Origin: Microcebus murinus
Taxonomy: Eukaryota > Chordata > Mammalia > Primates > Cheirogaleidae
Direction: 5' to 3'
DNA: 64,000 nucleotides
NCBI RefSeq assembly: GCF_040939455.1
Contig: NC_134117.1
Coordinates: forward strand, 68,532,501 to 68,596,500
This document shows positions 1 through 10,695 of this stretch, piece by piece. The position numbers were made by a program, and so were the translations under genes. The notes beneath the pieces are model-generated. The model worked only from the letters and a program-made list of their open reading frames with translations. It was not told the origin of the DNA and made no database searches. Positions within the stretch are counted from its first letter, which is position 1. Every line of letters starts with the position of its first letter.

Positions 1-429
1 CACTGATATTTGGGGGTTGTTTTTGACGATATAGCACAACTTAGCTTGTGCTGACCATGGTCCGCTTTTCAGGGGCTCAATGGACAGTTTGTGTATTTAT
101 TAACAGTTCTTCAAGGACAAGTAGACACTTCTGTTTTCCCTGATCCTAGACTCTTATCCTCAAGTGGAGGGCAGGCACCAAGGCAGGAGATGGGGATACA
201 CCACGGTGGTCTTCTCTGCCAGGAGCACCCAGACCCGCGGGAGCGCCTGAGGGAGTGAGAGGGCTGCAGCTGCAAAGAGCAAACAAGCAAGCCGAGGACA
301 GGACACCCGCCAGCAGCAAGGGAGGGGAGGGGCACGATGGGGCTCCCGGGGACCACACTCCTGAGGCGACTGTGCTGTGTCCATGAGGTCATCTGACTTT
401 CTTGTTACTTCCTGCTTCTTTCCCCAAAG
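1..429. other. Unassigned sequence before the candidate exon
   Basis: No gene is recognised. The first ~60 bases resemble the tail of an old mammalian LTR or MER element, but the match is too short to name. The rest is GC-rich unique-looking sequence leading into a pyrimidine tract just before 430. Confidence 0.4.
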
Positions 430-518
430 GAGCGAAACAAACAGTAACCCACTTCACATCAAGAGAAAAAACAGGTCTAGCAAAATAAAAGGAAGCAACT
501 CATCCAGATCTGAGACAG
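430..518 (+). other. Candidate internal exon (89 bases) of an unidentified gene
   Basis: A pyrimidine-rich tract ending in CCCCAAAG precedes position 430, and the stretch ends with CAG followed by the strong donor GTAAGAAT at 519. Only one of three frames (starting at 431) is open across the whole interval. It would encode 29 residues that are Ser, Asn, Lys and Arg rich with no recognisable domain. The exon would begin with the last base of one codon and end with the first base of another, so it is not frame-neutral. No partner exon was found nearby, and splice-like motifs arise by chance in 64 kb, so this is an inference from signals only. Confidence 0.3.
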
Positions 519-1749
519 GTAAGAATGTGCAGGGCCTTTCTGGTCGTACTGAGGGGTGCCTGGAGCTTAACCCTGGGAGTGTGAGCACCTGGGAGGTCAA
601 GTGGCCCCTGCTCTCTGGCCTCTGCCATTTCTGAGAAACCCAGAGGGAGGTTGTATATGTGGCTGAGTTAGGGTCTCATGTTGGAGGGGAGTGCCCACCC
701 CAAAGTCTCGATCAGAGCAGCTGAGGTCGCTTGAAGAAACGACCTTCTGCCACACACGGCCGCCCCATTCTCAGCCACGCCACAGCTCCCGCACGACTGC
801 CGACCGCTGACGCCAGCCAGCACACGCGTCCCTCGGCCGAGCACATTCATGGATTCCGTCTCAGAGTGGCCAGGATTTCCTGTGTGTGGCCAGATGCCTG
901 TAGGGAAGGGCCTCTCCCGAGAGAGGCAGATGTTGCATCTTTGATACATGCGGGTTTATGAGAATGAAGCCCTACCGAGGGCAATTCCTAGCTGCTTGGA
1001 CTCTGGGAGGCAGTTGAGCTTTCTCACACAAGCTGGTTAAGTCCTTTTTAAATATTGAGCTATCACATGTCCTTGCCATTGAGTCCGGTTCTCCTTATCT
1101 CTAGGCAGGCCCAGGGGCAGGGCTGCACCAGGGCTCCCCAAAGCATTTGTGGCTCTGCTAAGAGGCATAACAACCGAGGGCCGATGGCCAGCATTGACTG
1201 TCAGCACCCTACCTCTTCTTGTGGTTTCCAGGACACACTTCCTGACTTCCTGCCTCCCTCCTAGAACAGGTACCAGTGGAGCTTCCCTTACAAATGGCCA
1301 ATAACCGCAAACAAGCATAGCATTTGGGGTCAGGCAGGAACAGGTCTCCGTTCTCCACTCAAGACCTCTGAGATGAGATCTGTTTTCCCTCTGCTATGTT
1401 CCCGAGTGTGAGGCAGTGAGTCACTGCAGCAGGCATGCTGGTCACTGCTGGTGCCAGTGATGGCTGTGGGTTAGGCAGGGAGCTAGAAGGAGGAGAATAG
1501 CTAAGAGACTGAGAAGAGCCAGCCCCAAACATCATGGCTGTACAGTAGGAGCAGAAGGAGCTGTGCTGTCACCCAGGCCTGCCTGCTCTGCCTCCCACAG
1601 TCCTGCCTTTGTTAATGCATCCTGAGACAGCAACGCCCAGTCTATACCATGTGGGGCAAGGGCAGCGTGAGGGGCACGCTGACTCCCAGATCGCGGAGCC
1701 CCTTCAAAAGGATGGTGAGTGACAAGCAGGAGCGAAGTCCGTAGGTACC
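519..1749. other. No gene or clear repeat recognised
   Basis: Mixed-composition unique-looking sequence. Short open frames occur on both strands but none has domain-like content or convincing splice structure. Confidence 0.5.
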
Positions 1750-1815
1750 AGTTACAAGCTGTGTGATCTCTGCTAAGTAACAAAACCCCTCCATCTGAGT
1801 TCACTTTGCCTTGCT

Positions 1816-1984
1816 ATAAAGGAGTGTCTGAGGCCCAGTAATTTATAAAGAAAAGAGTTTTCTTCGGCTCTTGGTCCTGCAGGCTGTACAAGAGCATGGC
1901 ACCAGCACCTGCTTCTGGTGAGGGCCTCAGGGGCTTCCACTCATGGGGGAGGGGAAGGGAGCTGGCATCACGGGGCAAGAGGAA

Positions 1985-2022
<38 letters not shown>

Positions 2023-2219
2023 GGAGGTGCCAGGCTCTTTTTAACAGTCCGTCCAACAGGAACCCACAGAGAGAGCTCACGCACTGCTGCAGAGAGGGCA
2101 CCAGGCTCTCACGATGGCCCTAGCCCATGACCCGAACACCTCCCACCAGCCCCACCTCCAGCACTGGGGACCAAATTTCAACATGAGGTTTGGAGGGGAC
2201 AAATATCCAAACTATGTCA
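1816..2219 (-). mobile_element. MaLR LTR (THE1/MST type), solo
   Basis: Read on the minus strand it starts with a diverged TG...TTTGGATATTTGTCCCC, continues with the CCAGTGCTGGAGGTGGGGC block and ends in the TTTATAAATTACTGGGCC/TTTATAGCA block, all typical of THE1/MST LTRs. A GA run at about 1985-2020 lies in its CT-rich part. No internal retroviral sequence is attached. It is inert as far as sequence shows. Confidence 0.75.
1985..2020. repeat. (GA)n microsatellite
   Basis: An almost pure run of GA dinucleotides inside the MaLR LTR, expanded from the CT-rich segment of the LTR. Likely length-polymorphic. Confidence 0.85.
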
Positions 2220-2403
2220 TCTTCTAAGCTCAGTTTCCCATCTGTACGTCACAGTAGCACTCGTCTCTACAGAGCTGCCCTGAAGGTTAGATGGAATAAT
2301 ACGTCCAGAGTTCCCATGTGGTGCTTTGCATATGGTAGGCCCTCCACCATGACAGCATGGTTATTATTTTTATTTTGAAAAAGAGAAATCAAGAGAAAAG
2401 ATG

Positions 2404-2740
2404 TATGCGTTAGTCCGTTCAGGCTGCTATAGCAGAATACCACAGACTGGGCAGCTTATAAACAACAGAAATGTATTTCTCACAGTTCTGGAGGCTGGAA
2501 GTGCGACATCATGACTCTGCACATGTCTGAGTCCTGGGCCATAGGTGGCACCGTCTCGCTGTGCCCTCACTTGGTGGAAGGGTCGTGGCAGCTCCCTGGG
2601 GCCTCTTTTACAAGGACACTAACCCCATTCGTGAGGGCACCTCCCATATGACTCATCACTGCCCAAAGGCCCCACCTCCTAATACCATCACGTTAAGTTT
2701 CAACACGTGTGGTTTTGGGGACCATGGCCGGGGGAGAGGT
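2404..2740 (-). mobile_element. MaLR LTR (MST/MLT1 type) fragment
   Basis: The plus strand shows the reversed LTR end (GTTAGTCCGTTCAGGCTGCT, then ATACCACAGACTGGGCAGCT), a CTCACAGTTCTGGAGGCTGG block and the CCCCACCTCCTAATACCATC block. These are hallmarks of MaLR LTRs. It is a relic and its outer edge near 2740 is unclear. Confidence 0.7.
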
Positions 2741-4040
2741 ACATGATGCAGTGGGTAGATTTTACTCACCACAGAACCCTACAAAGGTCTTTGGACCACA
2801 TCTGACCCTCTAATCACAGAAATTGCTGGTCTGTGGAGGGCATCATTGCCGTATTAAGGTCTGAGATCCAGCTCCAGCTGAGTAGTGACTGCTGTGAAGA
2901 GAAAATTGGGCTAAGAGCTTCATTTCTCAGCTTTCCAAACAGTCCTCGGAGGGGGGTAGTTGACTTCCCCAAGGGCAGGGAGGGGGTGGCAGCCCAAGAC
3001 AACTCACATTCTGTATCTGCCAGCTGCCGGGCTTGGGTACCCTTTTGTCCGTTTTCAAACATGAGCAAACATTCAGAAGAAGTTTCCAGGAATAGCTCTG
3101 CAGCTCGAGGGAAACAACATGTTATCTGGAGGACTCAGAGAAAGAGCAGAGCTCTAAAATCACTGTCTGCAGGGAAGGGAAGAATGCTTTGCAGAACATC
3201 TGTTTGGTGTCCTCGAAAAAGAGGCAAGAAGACTTGAATCCCATGAAATGGGAGAAAAACCCCACAGAGAAAACGCATGGGTTCTGGGGAGGGTGGAGGC
3301 AAACACAAGCCCCAGTGGCAGCTGAGGACGTTCCCCGCAGCCGCCCCCTTGGCCTTGGTGGCAGACGCCCTCGGGAAGCACACGCAGGGCAGGGCTGGGC
3401 AGGCTGGTCAGCGAGTGATGAGACTCTGCCCGAGAGACAGGAAATAAACCCTAGCTCTGCACCGGACCTGCCACCTCGCTCCCAGTTCTAAATCCATCCC
3501 CGCCTCCCCACACTCCGGGAAGCTCACCAGGAAAACTCAGTGCCTGGAACGTGACTCCTCCACTCCCTGGTCTCAGCTCTGGAGAGTCTAACTGGGGGCA
3601 GCAGACCCTTGGCAGGGCAAGCGGGCACAACAGCGGCAAAGCCAAACCAGACCAACCCCTGGCCGCGTGTGGAGTCGGAGCAGACGTTCCTCCAGGAAAC
3701 AGACTGGCTCAAGCAAAAGGAGAAATCACCTGAAAGTCTGGATTTGGATCCTCAAGGATCATAAGGCGCAATTTTGGAAAGAGAACAATCTGTGACAAGG
3801 AATCAATGGATTTAAAATGAAAACCGTACTTACTGAAAATCAAAATGGCACAGAAGCAACAGTGAGCAGATTAGGTGCTGCAGAAACTTGCCCGAGTGAC
3901 TGGCAATTGCTGCGCCTTCAACGCTGAGCACAAAAGCCCCCGCGGGAGGCGTGGGGAGCGTGGACACGGAGAGGAGAAGCCAGCTTAGGTCCGGGACGCC
4001 GGGCACACTCCATGTAGACCCTAGAGAGGGGCACAGCAAC
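2741..4040. other. No gene or clear repeat recognised
   Basis: GC-rich to mixed sequence with a few overlapping short open frames and no coherent product. Nothing here resembles a known domain, RNA gene or young transposon. Confidence 0.5.
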
Positions 4041-4249
4041 ACTGCAGAATTGTGGACGTGGGTCGCATGCAACGTTCAAAAGCTTCTCAAACGGAACAAA
4101 ACCAGAAATAAATGGCTAAACGGTAAGCACACACACCTTGGGAGAAGTTAAAAAATACTTTTAAAAGCAACTCTGAAGTCACGGAGAAAACCAGCACTGC
4201 AATTACAGACTATTTAGAGAATAATAATAAAAACTTAAGGCTATGTGGC

Positions 4250-5046
4250 TGAAACTTAAGGAACAGATAATTATCTTACTGAAACTGTTCCAGAATCTGT
4301 TGTAGAAAGGAATACAATTTCCAAACCCCCTTAACAGAGATGGCGTAAACCTGATAAAAACATAATACAAATCGCGCCGAAAACATGAAGCTGTAGCACG
4401 GTCTCCAGCAGGAACGGACTCAGTGTTGTATGCAGTCAGCTCTTTCCATGGCTGTGCAAGCTTAGTCTCACTCTAGTCAAGAGCCCAACATGATTTCTTT
4501 TCAGAGCTTAGCCAAAAGATTCTAAAGTTTATCTGGAAGTGAAACCGGCGAGGAAAGCCAACAAAATGCTGGGAAAGAAGACGGTAATCGTCTGGTAATT
4601 GCTGTAGCTATTAAAGCGTCTCACGTTGTTTTAGTGATCAGAAGAGCCTTGAACTAGCCTCGGGGGAGATCGGTCAATGGGAAGGACGGAGCAGAAGCAA
4701 GTCCAGAAACAGATGTCTGTATGCAGGAAGATTTCTAAAATAAATCAGCGTAGCAAGGGTTTATCACTCAGGTCAATAAACGAGCATAGCTTGTTTCTTA
4801 TTTGGCAAAACACTAGCAACAAAAATTACAACAGTAATAAATTTAGATCATTATCAGATTAATTAAATGTAAAATAGTGAAGGCATAAAATATTAGAAAG
4901 AAATACAGGAGACTAATTTTGTCATCTTGGGGTGGGGCAGGCTTCTTGAACCACGATCTTAGAGTCAGAAAACTTAAAGGAAAATTAGACAGAATTGAAT
5001 ATCTAAAAATAATGAATGGAAACTGTTATAATAGAGATTAAAAATG
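4250..5046 (+). mobile_element. Old L1-type (L1M/HAL1) ORF2 relic
   Basis: AT-rich sequence with decayed L1 ORF2-like landmarks in order, such as a CTAAAGTTTATCTGGAAGTG block followed by a GAAAGCCAACAAAATGCTGGG block. The frame is destroyed by many stops. It may start as far left as 4040. The solo LTR at 5047 interrupts or follows it. Confidence 0.5.
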
Positions 5047-5618
5047 TGAACTAAAATAAAATCTTAAGCCCTCAGCTGATTGAATGGACCTGCCCTTGGC
5101 CAAGGGGATCTCAGAAATACCCTAAGCTGAGTCACTGGCCATGAGACGGGAGGTCAGACGCACCTTGTCATGCCCTCTCCCTTCTTGGAGATGTCCTTTG
5201 TAGCCCATTAACAGGCCTAAGGCTATGGAAGACAGAGCTTAAACCACACCTGCAGGTATGCGATGGTGGCTTGTCTCTCGTGAACAGACCACCTTATCTT
5301 AAAAAGGTCCAAGCCTTTAGACAAAGCTTCATTTCTTTAACCAATTACCAAAGAATCTTTAAACCCACCTACAACCTGTAATGACCCACTCGAGATGTCC
5401 CGCCTTCTAGGGCCAAACCAATGTAGCCTTCCATGTATTGATTTACGACTTTACGTGTAATTCCTGTCTCCCTAAAATGTATAAAACCAAACCATAACCC
5501 AAACAATTGAGAACACTTGCTCAAGGCTTCTTGGGCACCATAGTCGCACACACTTGGCTCAGAATAAACTTTGTAAATTATTTTACAGAGTTTGAGTTCT
5601 TTTCCATTGACAAAAATG
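5041..5618. repeat. 6-base target-site duplication of the solo LTR
   Basis: AAAATG occurs at 5041-5046 directly before the LTR and again at 5613-5618 directly after it. A short direct duplication of this length fits integration by an ERV1-class integrase. Confidence 0.75.
5047..5612 (+). mobile_element. Solo LTR of an ERV1-type endogenous retrovirus
   Basis: The element begins TGAACT, ends TTGACA and is 566 bases long. It contains a core-promoter-like TATAAAACC at about 5480 and an AATAAA polyadenylation signal at 5562-5567, followed by the short U5 with TTTTACAGAGTTTGAG. No gag, pol or env sequence lies next to it, so the internal part was lost, most likely by LTR-LTR recombination. The layout resembles MER4-group LTRs, but the exact family is not certain. 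It cannot encode protein; residual promoter or poly(A) activity is possible. Confidence 0.8.
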
Positions 5619-6336
5619 AAGCTGAATTGGGAAAGTTAGACAGAAGATGAATATCACTGTCATGTAAAGAGTTCTTCCCAACCAGTATGCGAAGTACCAA
5701 CCACCCAGTTGTGGTGGTTGCCATGGTCCATGCCCACATCCCCCCTTCAGGGCGGAAATGCTCCTCTCCCAGCCTGGGGCGGTGCGGGTGCTGAGGACTC
5801 ACAGGCCCAGGAACTGCCCTCTGCTGAGGAAAGCTGCCTCTGCAAAGGCTGAGGGCCCTCGTCCTAGAGCCAGGAACTCCACAGGGTGTCCCAGCTTCAG
5901 GGCGCCCCTGCGGTGGCTGAGGGTCTGGGCAGCTGTGCCTCTGCCTCGGGCCTCCCTGCCTCTAGGCATTGCTCTGAGAGCCCACTAAACCTCCTGCATG
6001 CACACCTCTGTTTCACAATCTCTTCTGGACAACCTGACCCTACACACCAACTAAATAAAAGTAGATGAGGAACAAAAGCACAGAGCATCAAAGGAAAAAA
6101 ACAAAAACCGAAAAAACCCCAAACAACATGGCCAATAGCATTGAACACATGAAGTGCTCCCTGTGCAAAGAGAAAGGATGCCGAGAGTCAGAGCTGTCTG
6201 GGAAGGTAACGAACACAGCGTTTCTGAGTGGAAATTCAGCAGGATGTGTGAAAATTTAGAAAGTACCTATCTTTTGCTTGGCAATCTCTCCTGTGAATTT
6301 ATCCTAAGGAGACAACTGTACAATGTATAGACAGGT
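5619..6336. other. Mostly unassigned; possible further LTR-like segment
   Basis: About 5750-6000 is GC-rich and ends with AACCTCCTGCATGCACACCT, which recalls the R/U5 of an ERVL-type LTR, but I cannot fix its ends. About 6270-6335 (CTGTGAATTTATCCTAAGGA) resembles the 3' part of an old L1M. No gene is seen. Confidence 0.35.
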
Positions 6337-6374
6337 GCATCAGTCAGGATTCTCCAGAGAAACAGAACCAGGAG

Positions 6375-6425
<51 letters not shown>

Positions 6426-6815
6426 GAGATCTGTTATAAGGGATTAGCTCACACGATTATGGAGGCTGAGAAGTCCCAAGTCGTATAGTTGGCAGACTGG
6501 AGACACGGCAGCCGATGGTGTAGCTCCAGTACAAGTCTGAAGGCAGGAGGAGACCTATGTCCCAGCTCAAACAGTCAGGCAAGAGGAGTTCCCGCTTACC
6601 CGCTTACCTTTCTGTTCTATTCAGGACTTCAGTTGACTGGGTGAGCCCACCCACGCTGGGGAGGGCAATGGGCTTTACTCTGTCTACCAACTCAGAGGTT
6701 AATCTCATGGAGAAACATCTTTACAGATGCACCCAGAATATGGTTTGACCAAATGTCTGGGCATCCTGTGGCCCAGTAAAGTTGTCACATAAAATTCACC
6801 ACTGAAACAGGTTTG
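6337..6815 (-). mobile_element. MLT2-type ERVL LTR
   Basis: The plus strand opens with TCAGGATTCTCCAGAGAAAC, then GATTATGGAGGCTGAGAAGT, CAGCTCAAACAGTCAGGCAA and CAGTAAAGTTGTCACATAAA. This is the reverse of the LTR whose sense copy occurs at 61722-62460. An expanded GT tract sits near its 3' end. Relic, non-coding. Confidence 0.6.
6378..6423. repeat. (GT)n microsatellite
   Basis: An uninterrupted GT run of about 23 units within the MLT2-type LTR. Long pure dinucleotide runs are normally polymorphic. Confidence 0.95.
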
Positions 6816-6880
6816 CACAAAAATGTTAAGTGAAACATTGCAGTTCACATTCATTCATAGCACCCTGGCTACCTAAGTAT

Positions 6881-6910
6881 TTAGGTTCTTACATATGAAA
6901 TGTCTGATTA
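6881..6910 (+). repeat. Mariner left terminal inverted repeat
   Basis: Starts TTAGG and contains ATATGAAATGTCTGATT, which is found in reverse complement at 8114-8143. One extra T separates it from the flanking TA. Confidence 0.8.
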
Positions 6911-7115
6911 CCTTAAGTACTAAGCTTGACAGTTGATATCTCTGACATTTCACTTTGATACTTCTTATTTTTATTGTGAAGGTGCATCCTCATTCTTCCA
7001 AATGCATGGTTTGGCTTCTGATTATCTTTCAGAGTTTTCTAAGAGCCATTTTTGTGAAATCACAGATAAGTGAAAAATTTGTGTTATTTTTGAATATGAG
7101 TTCTGTCATAGAATG

Positions 7116-8066
7116 AATGCAGCACAGACAGCTTGAAATATCAACAAAGTGTTTGGGAAGGATGTGGCTAATAAATGCACAGTACATCGATGGTTTGAGA
7201 AGTTCTGTGCTAGTGATTTTAATCTTGAAAATAAGCCACGTGGGTGACCTGAGACCAAGGTTGATAATCATGAGCTGAAAGCTGTAGTGGAAGTGAATCC
7301 ATCTCAACCTATGTGTACCTTAGCAGCAAGGTTTGGTGTTACTATTTCAACAATATTGGACCATTTGAAACAAATTAGCAAGATAAAGAAGCTGGATAGA
7401 TGGGTTCTGCATAAATTAAATGAGCATCAGAAGAGAAATCATCTTGAAGTTTGCCTTTCTTTGCTGTCATGACATAAGGTGAACCATTTCTCTATTGTAT
7501 TGTTATGTGATGAAAAATGGATGATTTTTGACAATTGCAAGCATTCGGCACAATGGTTGGATAAAGATGAAGTGCCAAAACACAGTCCAAAACTGAATAT
7601 TCATCAAAAGAAGCTAATGGTGTCTGTTTGGTGGTCTAGTGCCACTACAGATTCATGAAACTGTCAATCAATTATAGTGGGTGTCTACTGCAACCAATTG
7701 GAAAAACTGATGAGGATGCTTGTGATTAAGCAGCCGAGATTGGTCAACAGAGACAGTCCAATCTTCTTGCAAGACAATACTCGACCATATGTCTCACAAA
7801 CAACGCTGCTCAAACTACCGAGGCTGGACTTGGCAACTCTCTGTCATCTACCGTATTCACCTGACTTTGCACCAACTGACTACCACTTATTCTAGGCTTT
7901 GGACCACTTCTTGCAAGGAAAAATACTCAATTCTCACCAAGCTGTGGAAAACACCTTTCACGATTTCATCGCCACTCATTCTCCAGGTTTCTTTGCTACT
8001 GGCATAAAGCAACTACTGTTAAGATGGCAAAACTGTGTTGATCGTTTAGGCTCATACTTTGATTAA
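7116..8066 (+). pseudogene. Mariner transposase pseudogene (DD34D family)
   Basis: One reading frame runs from about 7116 to a TAA at 8064-8066 with almost no indels, but is broken by stops at 7134 (TGA), 7245 (TGA), 7470 (TGA), near 7656 (TGA) and 7893 (TAG). In order one can read the helix-turn-helix part (VHRWFEKF and LAARFGVTISTILDHLKQ), the linker LDRWVLHKLNEHQKR, then the catalytic domain: CDEKW with the first Asp, SAQWLDKDE, the VSVWWSS strand, QDN with the second Asp, and YSPDFAPTDYHLF. The final Asp is 34 residues after the second, as in mariner DD34D enzymes, so the catalytic residues outlived the frame. At least three TGA stops sit where mariner proteins usually carry Arg, consistent with CGA to TGA decay of methylated CpG. 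The enzyme would have cut and pasted the element at TA sites; no product can be made now. Confidence 0.85.
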
Positions 8067-8113
8067 TTGTACTGCTTCTTGTTTGAGGTATAATAAACTA
8101 AACTTTTGATTGG

Positions 8114-8143
8114 AAATCAGACATTTCATATTTAATGATCTAA
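8114..8143 (-). repeat. Mariner right terminal inverted repeat
   Basis: Reverse complement of the left repeat with about five mismatches over 30 bases, directly followed by TA. Confidence 0.8.
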
Positions 8144-8145
8144 TA

Positions 8146-8939
8146 CATCCATAGCCATGCAAAGGTGTACCCTAGGGCTGTAGCAAGCAAGCTCAGCCCA
8201 GGGGGTGTGTTTTCTCATGTTCTCTGCAGCGCTAGAACCTGGCATCCCACCTTAACAATGTCCCAGAATATGTCAAGACTTGGCCATGAGAGCTGTCCTG
8301 CACAGGGAGGTGAACCTCCCATTCCTGGTCCTTTACGTGCAACCAAACCCTGGCCAGAACTTAAAGTCAAGCCATGAAAATAGACTATTTCAAATCCTTT
8401 GCTGCTTCTTAGTTATCTCAACCTACCTACTCTTACTTTACACTTCAAGTGCCTAAAGATTGTCCCATCTGCGCCAAGGTTTTACGTTAACATTTTCCTC
8501 TTAGCCTCTTAACTTGGTCTGCCCTCAGAGTCACTTAGGGCTTGGTGGAGTTCAGATTTCCCTTGGGTGCTAGACTCTGTTTTGTGGTACTTCCATGTTC
8601 TTTGTAAAAACCTCTTAACTCCAACCCAAGTCACAGGGACACCCCGTGTGCAGGGCAAGGGTTCAAAGTAAAGTTGTCGTCAGGCAGTTGAGATGCCATC
8701 AGCCATCAGAACCCTCAGCAGGTGCTGCACAGTGTAAGCACACCGTGTTCTGTTATTAGAACAACGCAGCCGTGTAACCGCTTCTCTCGCGGGGACTGGT
8801 GGACAGCTGTCATTTTCAGAAGTTGTCAGTATTTTCCTAGTGGTCCCATTTCCTCGTAGGAACCAGATTGCCACACCCCATCAGTGAGCTTTCTGTTCAA
8901 CAGGCCCTCATTCTTTTTCCTTTCCTCTCCTACTCTTTT
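8146..8939. other. No gene or clear repeat recognised
   Basis: Unique-looking sequence. Short open frames only, none with recognisable content. Confidence 0.5.
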
Positions 8940-9537
8940 TAACTATTTTTTTAAAAAAGTTATACAAAAGCAATACATGTGCACAGTAAAACATTCAAGC
9001 AGTATAGAAAAGTACAGCCCCCAAAGAAAAAGCTCCCTGCCCTCAGCCCCTGCACTCTGAGAGGTGGCTGCCATAGACACTGGCTTCTTTCTAGAACTTT
9101 CCCTGCATCGACAGCCAGAGGAACATTGATTGAGAGACTGATTAATAAAAAGGTGGCTGGATAATAATATATGCAATGCTCTGGTACTTGCCTTTTCATA
9201 TTTAATTTATGCTAAACACAACTCCACAGCAAGTCTATTACCCTTTTCAACATTTGCATTTTGTCAATTATAAATAAAAAGTAATCGATTAAAAAATTCA
9301 CATTTGTTCTACTATGAAAATATACCATTATTTATTTAACCACTATTCACAGATTGACGTGTAGATTACTTCAGAGGTTTTAATATTAAATGTTCCAATG
9401 AATATCCTTACACATGTGTCTTTGAAGAATTCAGTTAGTGTATTAATAGGAAATTTGTATAGGTCTGTATTAAACTAAACTTTTTGCTGATATAAAAATT
9501 TAGTAATTGTCAAATCAAGAGGAAATTTTCAAAATTT
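8940..9537 (-). mobile_element. Old L1M-type 3' relic, antisense
   Basis: The plus strand contains the reversed landmarks AAACATTCAAGCAGTATAGA, TTATTTATTTAACCACTATT and AATGAATATCCTTACACATG that mark a common old LINE 3' segment. Highly diverged. Confidence 0.45.
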
Positions 9538-9690
9538 TTGCTCTTTTAAAGTTTCTTCTCATTATCAAATGGCATTCTTTTTTGTCTTGGTCTTCTACAA
9601 ACCTGCCCCTAAGCTGTGAAAAATTAATCTCTGAAAAAAATGTATGTTGATCCATGGGATCCATAAATTCTTTTTATAGGTCATTTAAAC
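9538..9690 (+). repeat. Diverged direct repeat, copy 1
   Basis: Shares with 10543-10695 the ordered blocks GCTCTTTTAA, GTTTCTTCTCAT, CTAAGCTGTGA, TGTTGATC and ATCCATAAATTCTTT. The family is not recognised. Confidence 0.65.
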
Positions 9691-10542
9691 AAGCATGTTT
9701 CACGGGCAAAGCGCGGGGCTGGCGGTGCAAGCGCTCCTCCCCTGCCTCTTGGAGCCGGGCGTGTTGGAGACCCCCAGCCTGACTCGCTGACCTTAGCTGA
9801 TTTTACTCGAAGCTATTATTTCAGTTGACTCAGTTTTGGCTGACATCTGGATGTGTTTTATAACAGACTGTTTTCATAATTCCACCAAAAAGTTCTCAGG
9901 ATTAATACTTGTTTATTTTCATCTTCCATCGGACCTTAAATTAGCTGGCAGCCAATCCCAGCAGCACTCCTTACTGGAAGCCGTTTCACACAACTGGAGG
10001 GATGGTAAATCCATCAAACCTTGGGGTTTCCTGTTGCTTTGAAATTTCTTGCCAACCGACTATTATTCCAGAATGGCTATAAAGTCAACAAATAGCAGTA
10101 TAGTTGGGACTATTTGCAGGTTGGCTGGGGTAGAAGCCGCCGGAGTGTGGATGGGGTACACAGTTACCTCCCCCGAGTGAGGGGAGGGCAGCAGGAAGAG
10201 GGGAAGAGGCGGGAGCACACGCGTGTAGGTGTGCACGTGCAACACAGCACACAGGCGCCAGGGCATTTTAGTGGGATGCTATGTATTTTCTTCCTTCTGT
10301 TTCAGGCATTTCTTTCCTCCACATCTAAAGACTTTCCCTTTACTTCTTGAGTTTTTGAGATCACACTTTTAAAGATGTTCAAGACATCCAGATTTCAAAT
10401 TCAAGGTGTTAATCCAGGGTTTTGTTTTTGACAGCCTAGGATCATTGAATGGATTAATTAGATCTTCCCAGAGGAAAGGGACAAGTGACCGTCATTGAAT
10501 GAAAGGGGTATTTTTTTTGAGGGGGGAGTATTTACCCTTTAA
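9691..10542. other. Spacer between the two direct-repeat copies; no gene recognised
   Basis: Includes a short CpG-bearing GC-rich patch at about 9705-9785 and otherwise unremarkable sequence. No domain-like frames. Confidence 0.45.
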
Positions 10543-10695
10543 AATTTGCTCTTTTAAGGTTTCTTCTCATCATGAAGGGAAACTCTTTTTCTGCTCTATA
10601 AATGTGCCACTAAGCTGTGATTTAATTGACCATTTAAAAAAATCTGTGTTGATCTGCTGTAATCCATAAATTCTTTCTTTATAGATTATTGTGGG
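10543..10695 (+). repeat. Diverged direct repeat, copy 2
   Basis: Second copy of the unit at 9538-9690, one kilobase downstream and in the same orientation, with clear sequence divergence and small indels between the two. Confidence 0.65.

Larger units (their letters stand above)
1750..2372 (+). mobile_element. MIR SINE, interrupted by an LTR
   Basis: The 3' half (about 2222-2372) carries MIR features: CTCAGTTTCCCATCTG, a short AT-rich stretch and the terminal TATGGTAGG followed by ATTATTATTTT. The 1750-1812 piece, with AGCTGTGTGATCTCTG, looks like the MIR core. The LTR at 1816-2219 lies between the two, so the simplest reading is an LTR that landed in a MIR. The junction is not base-exact. 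Confidence 0.55.
6881..8143 (+). mobile_element. Mariner-type DNA transposon, near full length, inactive
   Basis: About 1.26 kb, the usual mariner length. Terminal inverted repeats of ~30 bases lie at 6881-6910 and 8114-8143 and share the perfect core ATATGAAATGTCTGATT with about five differences elsewhere. A TA dinucleotide follows the right end (8144-8145) and one lies at 6878-6879 on the left, fitting TA target choice. The transposase frame inside is broken. Which mariner subfamily it belongs to is not certain. Confidence 0.85.
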
